Shown here in pieces: positions 10,215-21,769 of a stretch of 64,000 nucleotides of DNA. The notes under the pieces are model-generated. The model was not told where the DNA came from and did not search any database. It saw only the letters and a list, made by a program, of their open reading frames with translations. The translations under genes were made by a program, and so were the position numbers. The stretch is taken from assembly GCA_036362985.1 (NCBI GenBank), contig JAYGXS010000006.1:8989185-9053184 (forward strand), in the 5' to 3' direction. The first letter of the stretch is position 1. Each line of letters opens with the position of its first letter. This stretch comes from Ligula intestinalis (lineage: Eukaryota; Platyhelminthes; Cestoda; Diphyllobothriidea; Diphyllobothriidae).

Positions 10215-11265
10215 CGTGAACGGTACAGATCATGTTTCAAATAGGGCATCGTAGTTCTTCTTGAATGCGGCAATTGTGTCGGCAGCAACAACCTCGGGGG
10301 AGGGGGGAGATTGTTCCATGCATTCACATCGCGCCTTGAGAGTTGGAGACGTGCGGGAGGCCATCTGTCCTTTGAACCACCAGTTTGAAGCAGTGTCCTC
10401 GCGTGGGCATGTCAACAGCTCGTTTGAAGTACTCTGCGACCTCCGGTATGTCGCCGCAGACGATCACTTTGTACATCATTATTTGCTCGCCTCTAGAGCG
10501 TCGAAATTCGAGGGTAATTAGGTCCAGTGCCTTACAGCGCTCCGGATAGGTCAGCCTTCTCACTTCGGGCACCATTCTTGACCCCAGTCGTTGAACATAT
10601 TCGATGTCAATCAGTTCGCTCTTTGTACACGGAAACCAAGCGGACGATCCATACTCCATGATTGGTCGAATAAACGAGACCATGAGATTACGGAATATCT
10701 GCATAAACCAGGACGTTAATGCTCTTTTGAACAGCCAAAGTAGCGCTTGCCCCTTGCGTCTCGCCAAAGTTGATTGTTCTCGGGTCTTGAGGTGGTCCTG
10801 GCTGATAACGCCCAAGTCTCGAGTACTCCTTACAGCGGCCAGTGTCATGTTTTCCATTGTATAGGGCGGGTGGTCCCGGTCTCTCCCAATTATAAACAAG
10901 TTCGATTTGGTCACGTTTACCGGTATCTTGATCTCTAATGATCACTCGTGGATCACATCGAGATCGTTTTGGAACGTCATTGTGTCTTCGGCGTTGCGTA
11001 TGACTCGCCATACCTTGAGGTAGTCCGCGAACAGAAGGCATGGGGATGCAAGTCTTGATGGGATATCCGCGACGTATATTGAAAACAGTCTGGGACACAG
11101 CACCGATGCCTTATTCGAACAGTGATCTGTACCGTTCATTGGAGTGCCTCTGCCTTGGCAGGGAATTGGTCTTTTCTGAAAACTTCCATATGTACGGTGG
11201 CTGCAAAGAAGAAGTGTACACGGATCCGTTCCCTACCTTCTACTGATGAAACATGAAATATGATG
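10215..11265 (-). pseudogene. LINE remnant: RT domain end and C-terminus
   Basis: On the minus strand 11139-10942 gives the RT core (SVLCPRLFSIYVADIP, then CLLFADYLKVWR, where the second catalytic Asp of FADD is replaced by Tyr). 10914-10324 gives the thumb and C-terminal region: STRDLGVISQDHLKTREQ, FRNLMVSFIRPIMEYGSSAW, VQRLGSRMVPEV, YPERCKALDL, then TRGHCFKLVVQRTDGL. The family is the one of the 9845-10144 piece, in opposite orientation, so two 3' ends face each other. One frameshift separates the two frames and the catalytic change makes it dead. Confidence 0.75.
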
Positions 11266-11541
11266 TTAACTCTACACTGCCTTATGCACTGCTGTTAAAC
11301 CCAACGTTTTAGCTTTAATGGATATGAATAGGGAGCTTAAAGGTAAAAGCCTTCTTTCCAAAATAAAGTGGATTTAAGCAACACTGCCCCTATGTCCATA
11401 ATCTTGAATATTGTGTATATTCAAACACTGGCCTACGAAATAAACGAATCGTCTACGAAATTTGTGTGGCTGGTTGGCTTTGGTTCTCCGGCTACATAGT
11501 CTAGTCGCGGCTATTACTGCACGCTTCTGACTGCTTTGCAG

Positions 11542-14500
11542 ATGGGTGACCGCGAAGAAGCACATGATCATCATTCCTTTGATATAACTCGGGAGGAGCT
11601 TTATCGACCCTTCAGAGAACCATGGCATACAAAATACGTGCTTCCCTTTCTAGGCAGTCTCATTGACAAACCTGTGACGCTCTTCCGTGGTACGTCCTCC
11701 TTCCCATCGTTACACTCTTTTGCAGAGTATTTCGTGGAAAAGGTTCAACAAAAACCGGTTCCCTATTATCATCAACGCTTCGCAAGAGTTCCTGAAATCG
11801 ATAAATGTCCGGTTGGTGACCAAGTTTGCGTAGTCGAGGCGAATGAGCAGTTTCATCGTGATCGGTCTGTTACCCTTTATTATGTACCATTACTCTGTTT
11901 TAACCTTTATTTTGCAAGCAGTAGTATTTTTAAATTTTGCTTCCTTGGTATACCGTCTTGCCGCAAACTTTTAAGTTGAATGATATGTCGTAGATATAAC
12001 TATTTCCCTCACGTGTTTCATGTTCGCCACTGACCTTTCTATTGATCTTACTCTATTAAATGCTTATAAAAATTTCCCGTATCCACTAATCTAGGCTTGT
12101 TGATGCGAACATCGTCCGTCTTCTCAGAGAGAGGCGCGATGCTTGCAGAAGATGGTATGATAGAGACTACGAAGATATGGAGCGTTTCTGTAAGAAGTAC
12201 TTCGATGAACACGATGAGGCAGCGACGAACTTCTTTATCAAGTGTAAGTGGCTCTACTATTTTAGTGTTAAGATGTTTCCTTTTTTATTCGGTCTTATTT
12301 TCGTTGCGAGACTATTAATGATCTTCATCATGCGCCACACAGTTTCCTTTTCTCACGTGGCTGTTCTCTGGAAGTAAGGTGTTTATACTAGCTAGTTCTT
12401 TAAGCCTTAGCTGTAGTGTCTTCTGCTCGGGGTTCTCGTTGAAAGTCCATGAATTTTAGTATGCATGTCCTTTTCATAACCCCGAATGCCTAGTTAATTT
12501 GCCTATAATTCAATCTCGTTTTGTCTTATTCTGCAATTTTTTGTTTTTTTTTGATCAAAGTACACGTGGATACCGCTATTGCGTCTGCTTTGGGGGCTGT
12601 GTTAGACGATTATTTTGTATTACTACATGATACAACTGCGATCATGTCTTATCTGCTTGCGTTCGATAGCTCCATCGATTTAACTCCTTCATTATGACAA
12701 TTTCAAGGTAATACTCCTATGCCCTGACGGAGTGAATTAATCTAAGCCATCAAAATGGATGACATGAGATATAATAACGTCGTTACAATTATTTCAATTC
12801 GCTCCATTAAAGTCGAAATCGATGTACTTCACTCGAAGGGTGGTTCTCAGGTAACCATGGTCGAAAGTAGCCAATTTCCGTTCGTTTTTTTTCACGCGCA
12901 AGCTTCGTATTTGCAACCAGACTGAACGATTGACTTGACGGGCGCCAGGTACACGCAAGTCTTTTTGTCGTTAAAAATATCGTGTCTGATCCATAGACCG
13001 AAGGCCTCAGAAAACTCTCCATGAGACATCGATTCGGAAATGATGCCCTCTTTACTCTGTCCGTCTGACAAAAAATTGCCCAGAGTATGCGAAACTTCAT
13101 TTTTATAAGCTGACAGCCATTGAATCTTAGTGCTGCCTTCTCATGGCTCAGAAACTAATTTTACCAGTTTCTGGATAAACTGGTGACATGCACTCACAAA
13201 TAGTATGCTCTGTATGTCATTCGGACTATACTAATATAGCAATATGGTCTGCGTAAGGAATGTCTATTAACTGCCATCGTGGTAAACGTCCATTCGAAAA
13301 TCCATTTAAGAGCATGATCAAGTGGGATAAGCTGTGAAATGCAACCCTGTTTAACACTGGATCAAATATCAGGCGCTGGTAGTGAGATAGTAAGCCCGAA
13401 TCATAGCCATTATCATTCCCCGCATACTGCCCGTCTCTTATATCCACTAAGGATGAAGGAAGGTAAACGCGACATGAAGTAGGTATTTGTCGGTTACTGG
13501 TAGCCAATCTAGATGTTCGAGAATACGCCGTAGCTCGTATGTTTGGTCGGTGCGCCCATATCCTGCTCGGTACGTAGATAGTTTTTTTTCCGTCTGGCGT
13601 CACGAACGTTTTCAAATAATTTGAAATTTACGATGACAAAGAAGTTTTTAGCATTGTCGATGATGCTTGTCTTGCGGTAGTTCTCGCGACTTGCCCTACC
13701 CCCCCCCTTCCTGGTGGCAGGCGTCAGAACAACCAAACACGAGTCACCCGGAACGGTGTGATTTTCCTATGTTTGTTTAATTATCTGATGACACTGGAGC
13801 ACTATTGCCGACAAAAATCGTATAGACTTTATTGATGTAGTGGTGCTTTTGTGCAGCCACACAACACGTATTGGTGAGGCGTCAAAATTTACGCCGGTGA
13901 TGAAGGTTGTTCGTTAAAGTTGCGAAAGCTCATCGGGAGTTTCCGCCTTCGCCCGGCTTTCGTCCGGCCTTGGGCTGAATCTCAGAAATAAAGTGTTGAT
14001 TTATATCACGGACAGAGCTACCAACTTGGCATATCAGTTAGCCATTTTCGAGCGTGGCCGACGTCTAGGGTGTGCCAGATGAAAGTCACTACTTTCGACC
14101 CTTGCTACTGCCATGTTTAATGCACTTTCGGTCACATTTTCGGAGTTGATTGAAGAAGTTATCGTTGCGGGCTTAGGTTGACCTGTCGGGACGAGGACCT
14201 CCCAGACCCAGACCGACCTCTGTTTTCATTTTTGACTCTCACCTCCCATCATGATGCCGTCGGTTAAAGATTGCCATTTCGTTTCCATATTTGTTTTAGG
14301 TCGTCTCCTCGACTCCCACTAAATTGCTAATGCTGTTCTTGCAATCTACCCCGATAGAAGAAAATTAAAATTAGGTCCTATCCCTTGGGCGCAGCTTATT
14401 GGGGCCCGTACTACGATCACATGCCATAGGACGCTCAGAGTCTGGAGGGGTAGCTGAGTTGTCCGTAAATAATGTCAAGAAACTCATGTACGGCTGCTAG

Positions 14501-15307
14501 GCACCCTTTTGTACCGAACACCCAAAAGGTTTTTGAGTGAATGTGCTGCTTATTAACACGCTTAGCCATTTTGTTGCGGTTAGAACAAAACTGGCTCATT
14601 CTCAATTTCAAGATGAAGGCAACGCTCATCTAATGCATGCTGGCCTGAATGTCGTCCTTACCTTATCCGCTTTACAAAAAGTGCGCCTCAATCTTGCTGA
14701 GTTTGTGCACGGATCTGCGAACATGACCGCGGAAGCGCGGTGAGGCCCATTTAAATTACAGTCGCCTCGATCTGGGACATCACTGGTTGTATTTAGCAAA
14801 TGAACCCTCTAAAGCCAACAGAATGTTTTAAACTTGAAAGCACTGACCCTTGACCTTCTCCAAATTATTTACCCTGCGCATGCTGCGAAGTCATATAGTT
14901 TGTGGGGAAACAGGACGCCAGGGATGCTTTTGGATGAATAAACTCTGCAGTAATTCACATAGATAAGTTCTGTTTCTGCGAACCAAGTAAATAAGCTGCA
15001 GTCAGATGACATCGCGTAGGTTAATTGGACGTATGATTTTCCTTTTGTTATCTTTATTATTCGTGATAGTGTAGGGCTAAGTTCCACCCTTTCCTGACGT
15101 TCTACAGATGGTGAACTCCACTTCTGGGCTGATGTTCGGGACGTTTTCATGAAACAGAAGCATCGAATGCTGTGGGAAAGAGAGCACGGACCAATCGGCG
15201 CAAAACAGGCAAAGCCTGAAGACGGCGACAAAGAGGCTGACTCGGCAGTTTCCGTCTTGCGCAAGTACATGGGCCACGTCGGCATACCCAAAGAACTGAA
15301 GGTGTAA
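11542..15307 (+). CDS. NDUFB10: NADH dehydrogenase (complex I) 1 beta subunit 10
   Basis: Accessory subunit of the membrane arm of mitochondrial complex I, on the intermembrane-space side. Exons are 11542-11689, 11726-11864, 12095-12243 and 15108-15307; introns of 36, 230 and 2864 bp all follow GT-AG, and the phases (1, 2, 1) join to 211 codons ending TAA 15305-15307. Diagnostic blocks are DKPVTLFRE, YYHQRFARVPEIDKCPVGDQVC (the C-x6-C pair typical of the family), RRDACRRWYDRDYE and VRDVFMKQKHRMLWERE. The protein is about 40 residues longer than the human one, through N- and C-terminal extensions, with a Lys/Asp-rich tail ending PKELKV. Exon 2's donor (GTCTGT) is weak. The ATG directly follows a TTTGCAG acceptor-like sequence, so a 5' leader exon or spliced leader may attach there. 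The long last intron holds an RTE fragment. Confidence 0.92.
12800..13740 (-). pseudogene. RTE-like LINE fragment in NDUFB10 intron 3
   Basis: The minus strand around 13690-13540 reads ENYRKTSIIDNAKNFFVIV and then RTEQDMGAP, which follow the NYRGISLxDxxxKxFxxxL...RxxQxGF pattern of RTE reverse transcriptase. 13380-13230 reads a piece ending PRWQLIDIPYADHIAIL, the motif LxDLxYADDIxL with the second catalytic Asp changed to His. About 100 residues between the motifs are compressed or missing. The fragment opposes the NDUFB10 transcript and lies wholly in intron sequence. Confidence 0.65.
13741..14865. other. Intron sequence of NDUFB10 without recognised content
   Basis: This is the part of intron 3 between the RTE fragment and the duplicated segment. 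No domain, repeat tail or tRNA-like sequence was found, and short open frames on both strands show nothing recognisable. Confidence 0.5.
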
Positions 15308-16200
15308 CACAATATGCCACCCGCGGCATACACCTGCGCTGTTTTTGTGTAGGTTTGTCTCATCTATATTGGCTGCCCTACTCTGATTTTTTAGTTCTGG
15401 ATGTTGCGCTGGGTTTGCTGCTTTCGTCCAACTGTATTAAATCTTTATTTTTTGCCTGCGCTTTTAGATTTACCTCTCCTGGACACTTTTGAGCTGCTGC
15501 CGCTGCTGTCCATTTCCACGGTCGTTTTAGCCATTAAAAGTACCCTTGTGCAGTGTAGCCTAGTGGTTGTAAACTTTGCAGGCTAGTTTTCTTATTCAAC
15601 CTGATATTTTCTCTCCCCTCCCTCTCTCCCCCTTCTTAACGTTAGTAATACAATTCTATCGTGCGAGCCTCTTTTTATGTTGCCGTATACAATTATGTAT
15701 AGTGGGAACAATCATGAACTGATATGGTGATGGCGTCGCATCGAACTCTCCTTCCGTTTCGGTGACTGTCTCTGGTGATAGGTTAGAGTGATATTCCAGA
15801 ACCTTTCGCTCCAGCGATCTCAACTTCGTCTTTTGGCGTGCTTTCTGGAACTCTCACGTCTATCAGCAAGCTGCTTGGACACGATACGCTTTGATCGGCT
15901 CGAGGCTGGTCAACATTTGACCTGCGTGAGTCATCCGTCTATGCGCAGATGCATCGATAACAACGCGTTGCCGATATGTATTTAATACGAACAGAGCTTG
16001 CGAGATGCACAGTATTTTAACGGCAACGCTACTCTATAAAACTGCGCACCCTGTGCTCATATAACCATTTGCTGCGAGTGTTTCTGATGAGAGGGTGCAC
16101 GCATAAATCCAAAACGCCTGGCCATACTGGGGCCCACAGACGTTGCCGGTTGGATTTGTGTATGGTTAAAGAGGAAGATTTTTTTAACTGTCTTACAGAG
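14870..16200. repeat. Segmental duplication arm A, part 1
   Basis: This stretch, including NDUFB10 exon 4 and its 3' flank, can be followed phrase by phrase at 57910-59165. Shared anchors include CAGTAATTC (14950/57999), GAACTGAA after ATACCCAAA near the stop codon, TAATACAATT (15644/58641) and AAACTGCGCA (16037/59064). Divergence is substantial, roughly a quarter to a third of positions by eye, so the duplication is old. Confidence 0.75.
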
Positions 16201-16486
16201 ACGGGGACTTCACTGTGGGCATGATCAGTTACCAAGCTTTCGTGTGTCCAGAGTTGTAATTCCGCCTCGGGTTGCAGTTCGTCGAAACACTACCATTGGC
16301 GAGGTTCTAAGATCCGTCCTCTTGTTGATAAAGAAGGTTGAACTGGGTGCCCCCGAACAATAGCCGGAGCTATCCTAGGCACTTGAAAGGAACCACGACT
16401 CTGTTCAGAATCACTCGGAGTGCTGCAAAATCATACCGAGTGTAATGCAGGTGAATAAAGGAAACACAGAAGGTCGACCACGTTCA

Positions 16487-16690
16487 CCGTGCGCTCCACA
16501 GCATGGCGAACACAGGGATGGTGACTTGCGTTGACTTTGGCAGAGAGACGGTTATTACTTGGGCTACTACTTAATACGTTTTGGTAAGAGGATTTTCTGA
16601 GTATGATAGTTTGACTCTCGTTGTCGGCGATGTCTGTTGTGTGCCCCACAGCATGGTGGACACAGGGATGGTGACTTGCCCGTGAATAAG
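16487..16690. repeat. Short direct repeat pair
   Basis: CCACAGCATGG followed by ACACAGGGATGGTGACTTGC occurs near 16496 and again near 16646, 150 bp apart. Weaker relatives of the same phrase appear near 17784, 18515, 20057 and 59492, so this is part of a dispersed repeat family. Confidence 0.6.
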
Positions 16691-16789
16691 TGCGAAGTGG
16701 CAGTAAACTTGTGGAAAATCTTCCGCAGCTGAGCCCGATGTCAAGACAGAGTTAAGAAGACTGGAGGCGGGATACGTCGCAGGTGGGTG

Positions 16790-17440
16790 ATCTAAAATGG
16801 GAAATTAAGCGCCGTGTACTTGTTGCGGCTGCAATCGTGACTGATATAGCCGGCCTCAATGATGTCCCGTGCGGTGCTTCTCCACGCCCTACGATCTCTG
16901 GCTGCAGACCTGGACAGCTCGAGCCATTCTCTTCGCCAGCGCCGGAGACCGAATTCCAAGAACAACTTCCATGCCCTGATGGACTAAAATCGAGCCAGGT
17001 TTTGAGTTAGCCCCCCTCTTCGACGTTTCCAATTAGGTAACAATTTCAAGTCGAGGGCAGTGATACTGAGCTCCTGAGGTTGACGACGAAGAATGCTTTC
17101 AAACCACCTCAGTCGTCTTTCCTGAATATTCTGGGATATTCTTGTGATTTTTTCGCAGCAAGCGCGAACTGTCTCATTTGAGATGAAGTCGATGTACTTC
17201 ACGCAAAGGATGGTCAAGCGCCTTTGAACTCACAAGAGGACGGCTGGTATGCAGTGTTTAAACAACTGCCTCAAGGCACTGAGCAGTACTCCCAAAGCCC
17301 TCAGTATGTGAAGCGCGGTTCTCTTAAGCATTTTTGTCATGTTGCATTTGCCGGTCTTGATTTGTTGAAATTAAAGTCCCTCCTCTCGATCGGCAGGGAC
17401 GACGTTGTGTTCCGCCACTAACTAGTTGTCCGAAAGCATG
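16790..17440 (-). pseudogene. RTE-like LINE C-terminal remnant
   Basis: The minus frame 17217-16984 reads YIDFISNETVRACCEKITRI, then SQNIQERRLRWFESILRRQP and LSITALDLK..LPNWKRRRGG. This follows the C-terminal region of RTE-type elements (NExxRxRxxxxxxSxxIxxRRLRWxGHxLRxP). A lower-quality continuation runs to about 16790, and upstream Tyr/Cys-rich pieces reach about 17440 in other frames. No RT core is left. Confidence 0.6.
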
Positions 17441-17836
17441 CGCCCTGTCTCCAATGTTATTGGCTCCAACCTGGAGTTGCTAATCTCCCTTTTTCAAGCT
17501 TCTTTTCTTTCGCTCCTATCCCCGTCTTGAGGACCCGACCGAATTCCAAATGGACGAGCTGATCACTGTGCCTGATGCGGTATAATCCGAATGAACAATG
17601 TCCTTCTTTATGCGTTGCCCTAAGGAAGCATGATAGTCCTTTTATTTTTCAGTTAACATATCAATCTCGTAAACATCCCGTTTGCGGTGGATTCGCTACG
17701 CAACCTGTGATTGAGATGCGTACAGTCAGTAGTGATGCAATCGACACAGGACCGTTTGAGCGTCGTTGGCCCCGTGTGGCTCATAGCATGGTGACGCAAA
17801 GACGGTGAATTGCGCGTTATTTAGTCAGAAGGACAT

Positions 17837-18005
17837 TAACAGCAAAGAAATAGGATACTAGGAAGGCCTTTTTTGCCTCATTAGGTGTCATCGGGTAGTG
17901 ATACCCAACCTTAGTGTCGCCGCGAAAATTTCTGCCACACCGAGATTTGAACTCGCGATCTCTCCCGTCAGGGCGAACGTCCTAACAGTTAAGCTACGAG
18001 CTCAT
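17837..18005 (-). repeat. tRNA-derived SINE, minus copy of inverted pair
   Basis: On the minus strand a tRNA-like head starts near 18003, with a TAGCTTAACTG A-box-like segment and GCGAGTTCAAATCTC as B box; the T-stem CGAG/CTCG pairs around it. A body of about 95 bp follows, ending near AGCAAAGAAAT. The same body is found in opposite orientation at 18085-18258. Confidence 0.65.
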
Positions 18006-18084
18006 GGACGGTTGAGTGGGTCCTCTGACAGATCGGTGTACGCATCCATGCCACTGTATATCCCCGATCTAATACCAGTAAGAC

Positions 18085-18258
18085 CGTGCGCTCGTAGATC
18101 AACTGTTAGAACGTTCGCCCTGACGAGAGAGATCGCGAGTTCAAATCTCGGTGTGGCAGCAATTTCAGCGGCCACACTGGGGTTGGATGTAACTAGCCGA
18201 TGATGCCTAGTGAGGCAGAAAAGGTCTTCCTGGTGTTCCATTTCTTTGCTGGTAATGT
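18085..18258 (+). repeat. tRNA-derived SINE, plus copy of inverted pair
   Basis: The tRNA-like head is near 18093-18160 (CGTAGATCAACTG, then GCGAGTTCAAATCTC), followed by a body that runs to ATTTCTTTGCTG at about 18251. It aligns with the complement of 17837-18005 over almost its full length. The two heads face each other across about 80 bp. Confidence 0.65.
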
Positions 18259-18449
18259 CCGCCTGCCTATATCCTAGCCGCCTCGTGGGGGATGCTCAAG
18301 AGAGCTCTAATGGCAACATGGACAGACGAGTGGGTCCTCTTACAGATCGGTGTACGCGTCTGCCACAGTACGCATATCTGCTAGCGTTATTTAGTTTATA
18401 AGGATAGTAGATTTGCGCAGCACCTACCGTACTTTCTTGTCTCTACCTC

Positions 18450-19560
18450 CCTTGGACATGGTGTCATGTAGAAGTCAAGAAGAGAGGGTGCAGGTTTTGG
18501 GCGCAGTTTGGTGGCGCAGGGATGGTGAGTTGTGCGTGATGTAGTGATTTAGATTTGCGATCTTCCAGGCCCGGCTCCTTAAGAGAGGTGAGCAGTCTTG
18601 GGAAGGCCACAGTGTTAGGAACAATATACAGTAGTCGCCGGTTATTAAGCCCACGTTTAATAGGCCCAGCCGCTTATTAAGCCTGATTTGGTCTGGGCCC
18701 GAGGTGGGCTTAATAACCGGCAACTACTGTATTGTGTACAGAAGAGAAAGGAAGAAGTTGCCACTTGGTCTGGCATTAGGTGCGACTGTAGTGGTCCTAT
18801 CTGTCCAACGCCCTCCTAATTCTTGATGCCACAGGCAAGGTCGCGCAGAGCTTAGGAACTCGCTTGCAAGCGGTTTTCCCGGGTGCCTCGAGGCATGCTC
18901 AATCGGACAGGCGACTGCCAAGGCTGTCAGATGCAACCGATGCGCACCCAAACACACGCACCAAGTTTCCCCCATTCTGGCCTCAACCAACAGTGGCTTG
19001 ACCTCAATCTGTCTAATGAGATTCCCGCTTTAGTAGACTGACCCCATTTAGCAGGTTGGCATCAATCCGTGGGATATAGATGACAATGCGGAGTCTGCCA
19101 TCAAGTCTCGCTCCGGAACCGACCCGAATAGGGAACGAATGCACTAGTCCGCGATTCAACACTCTTTCCATCTTTTCTACTATCCTTCTGCAGAATATAC
19201 TATTCCCAACAATCCGGCTTTCCCACCGTCTCTCTCATCACCTAACGTAACCATGGGCCAGGAAGATCGTACCTGTTAAGGTTGAACCTTCATAGCCTTA
19301 ACACCTAGCAATACGACCATGAGAGCGCGGCGTCGTCAGAGCGGTCAACGACGCTGCCTGCTGCGTCCCTCCTGCTTGGAATGGAATCCCAACTGTGGTT
19401 TAGCCGCAGAAAGCCCAAGTGGCCACCGAATGCTCTCTTTGTCTCGGCAGCCCTGATGGTGATTGGTTGGACCGCGCAAGGTGGGCACACCGGCATGGGC
19501 GGTCCGTGTCTCGTGCACCGAGTCAAGAAGACTGCAGGCGAAATCTGGCGCAGGCGGCTG
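18450..19560. repeat. Dispersed repeat, copy 1 (interrupted)
   Basis: Blocks at 18545-18625, 18730-18775 and 19317-19510 can be followed in the same order and orientation at 21868-21945, 21950-21990 and 22015-22180. Anchors are CTTCCAGGCCCGG, GTCTTGGGAAGGCCAC, GTTGCCACTTGGTCTGGCA and GGCGTCGTCAGAGCGG. Copy 1 carries about 540 bp of additional sequence (18776-19316) and the MITE. Confidence 0.7.
18629..18729. mobile_element. Tc1/mariner-type MITE with TA target duplication
   Basis: Terminal inverted repeats start CAGTAGTCGCCGGTTATTAA at 18629 and end with TTAATAACCGGCAACTACTG at 18729; they match over 25-26 bases with one mismatch and a short inner spacer that is itself partly symmetrical. 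The element is flanked by TA on both sides. The related sequence near 21930-21960 reads ACAACAATATATAGTGTACA with no element, an empty site that fits insertion at a single TA. There is no coding capacity, so it would need a transposase from elsewhere. Confidence 0.85.
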
Positions 19561-19659
19561 GCGCAGTGTGACCCGAACTTCGATTCACCACTACATCTCC
19601 TGTCATGTATGGCGTTTGCTGGAAAATGCCTAATTCCCGGCGACTACTTTTACAGAATG

Positions 19660-21350
19660 CCATATTTTGGAGGGACTGTTGGCAGGAAAATAATAGGATA
19701 CTCAGCCCGCAACTCATCTCTAAGACTACGTTCGAGCAAAGACACTGATCATTTAGGGAACGCAAATATGAGCGCTGGCAAACCAAATATTTGAGTCATT
19801 TAAATGCTGCTTACTAACACAAACAGCAAACCCACTATTGCTAATACAAGCGAATGCGCGAGTCCCAGGAAGTAGTTCAGAAGTAGAAGACGATTCGATC
19901 GCTGGGACAATATGTCATCTTCTACTTCTCAAATCTACTATCCCGATAGGGGTGAGCAAGCCACAACGTAGGAAAATTTTGAGTGACCACTACCTGTTTA
20001 TTTAAGGGAACAGTTCGACCGTTGTTTTCGAAGAATTCTACTGTCTGCTTCGGATCATGATGGCACAGAGACACTGACCTCCGCGTGCTTTATTTTATGA
20101 TAAGGGTAGACTTGCACTGTATCTATCACACTCTCTACCTCCCCCGCCTGGGCTCGGTGTCGTGACCAATCCAAGACGGCTGGAAATGGGAGAGGGCTTA
20201 AGTGGCTTGCGTGACCGATGCCGCCCCTAGGCATAGCGCCACACATGTCTTGGATCCCACGGAGTGGGAGCGCCAAAGGGACCCCAATAAGAAGGAGCGT
20301 TTACCGTTTCACTTTTAGTCCGCCGGCTCACACAAACACGCACTAGGCTGTCTAGGCGGTCCGATTTATCCGTCAGTTGGCAATCTTCTAAGCCACGGCT
20401 TCTAGCACGCCGGTCAGTTGACTGATCTGAGGAATGGGCCTATGTCTCCGCTTCCTCTGTTTTGCTTTCGATGATGACGGAACGGTGCTCCATAGGCCGA
20501 CGCTCCTCCTAGACTTCTGCCATTTTGTGTGGATGGATTGGCGGATCGAGGCCGACCTTCTCATGCATTCGGGTCTTTAAAATATATAGATCTTGTTTTC
20601 CAGATTGACGAACGTCCTTCACATGTCTGTGTCGATCTGACTGCCCAGTTTAATTGGAGGATATGATTTATATTATTTTGGGCAAATTTGAATACTTCTG
20701 CTTTGGCTTGAGGTCATTCGTCGGAGAAATAAATTAGAGTTGTGTCACTTTCCCCAAATGTCGAAACCCCATTTGACTCGTGTCGTTTCCATCACCGGCA
20801 CCAGGACATATCTCTCTTAGGCTCAAAAAATCCGTGACTGGTCCCCACCATCAGCTGTCTGGGAACCGCAGTTTGCTTGGAATTGCATCCTCTTCCAGTC
20901 GGTTCATCAAGGACTTCGATAAATTATTGGCTGTTCAGCTTCATCTGTCTCAAAATTGCCCACATTTTGTAGACACGACCTGTGTGAACAGCCCAAAGTG
21001 CTAGTTTTGTTATCTTCACAATGTATCTGTCCCAAAATTAATGTAGCCTTTCTATTCTCTATGGATGTGGCTATTGGGGCAGTTCTTTATAAACCGACCG
21101 GTTAGGCCCGTTTTTGTAATTTCGACGTTAATCAAACAAACTCTTCTAGTGACGTCAGTGCAAAGTAGGTAAGGGATGGGAATATAGACCCCCTATCTCC
21201 CAAGTAATACTGGCGGCTATTGACCCCCTTCTGGGAGCCGTGAGGTGACTTCGGGCTGTCCTAAGCCTGCTCTTTGCTGGCTTAGGTTCGAATTACACCG
21301 AGGCCGTCGGGTTTTTCACTACTGTATCAAATAAGGTATTGAAAGCTTCC
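19660..21350. repeat. Segmental duplication arm A, part 2
   Basis: This block continues the homology with 59218-60870. Anchors are GTTGGC(A/G)GGAAAA (19679/59225), GCATGATGGCA-like (20057/59492), GCCGCCCCTAG (20220/59650), GATTTATATT (20663/60243), TCATC/ATTGAGGACTTCG and CCCAGTAATACTG (21200/60779). In arm B it follows part 1 almost directly, so the 16.2-19.66 kb stretch is extra in arm A. Confidence 0.7.
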
Positions 21351-21769
21351 AAAATTCCCGATTAAGTAACCCTACCTCGTAGTCATCTGATGGATTCTAG
21401 ATTGATTGCTCAGGAAATCCTGCTTGGGCAGTCATCTTACTCTTTCCATACATTTCAGTACGCTGGGCGGGTAAATCGACCCAAATGTGATTAACCTCAC
21501 GGTTCCCGGTGGGGCCTCGATAGCTCAGTTGGCCTAAATTACAACTGGATTTAAGTTAGGTTTAGGGCCACATAAGCAATTTCACCCAAAGTTGTAAAAA
21601 TCGGCAACCTGCACATCCACTTTCACCCAAACAATTTGGAACAGGCTGACAATGTACAAAGTGTCTAAGGATCTGCGACATATGCACAAAAACATGCTCG
21701 TCGTGCATTTGGCAGCACGATTATGATACTGATAGTGGGAAAAAAACTCAGAAGCCAGCGCAAGACAGA

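Noticed and set aside
14869..15363. Minus-strand frame of 164 codons over NDUFB10 exon 4
   Set aside because: Antisense shadow of the coding exon.
18085..18165. Functional tRNA gene
   Set aside because: A and B boxes are present, but the acceptor stem does not pair and a longer repeat body is attached in two copies, so a SINE is more likely.
21500..21560. TAGCTCAGTTGG resembling a tRNA gene
   Set aside because: Only an A-box-like match; no B box at proper distance and no acceptor stem.
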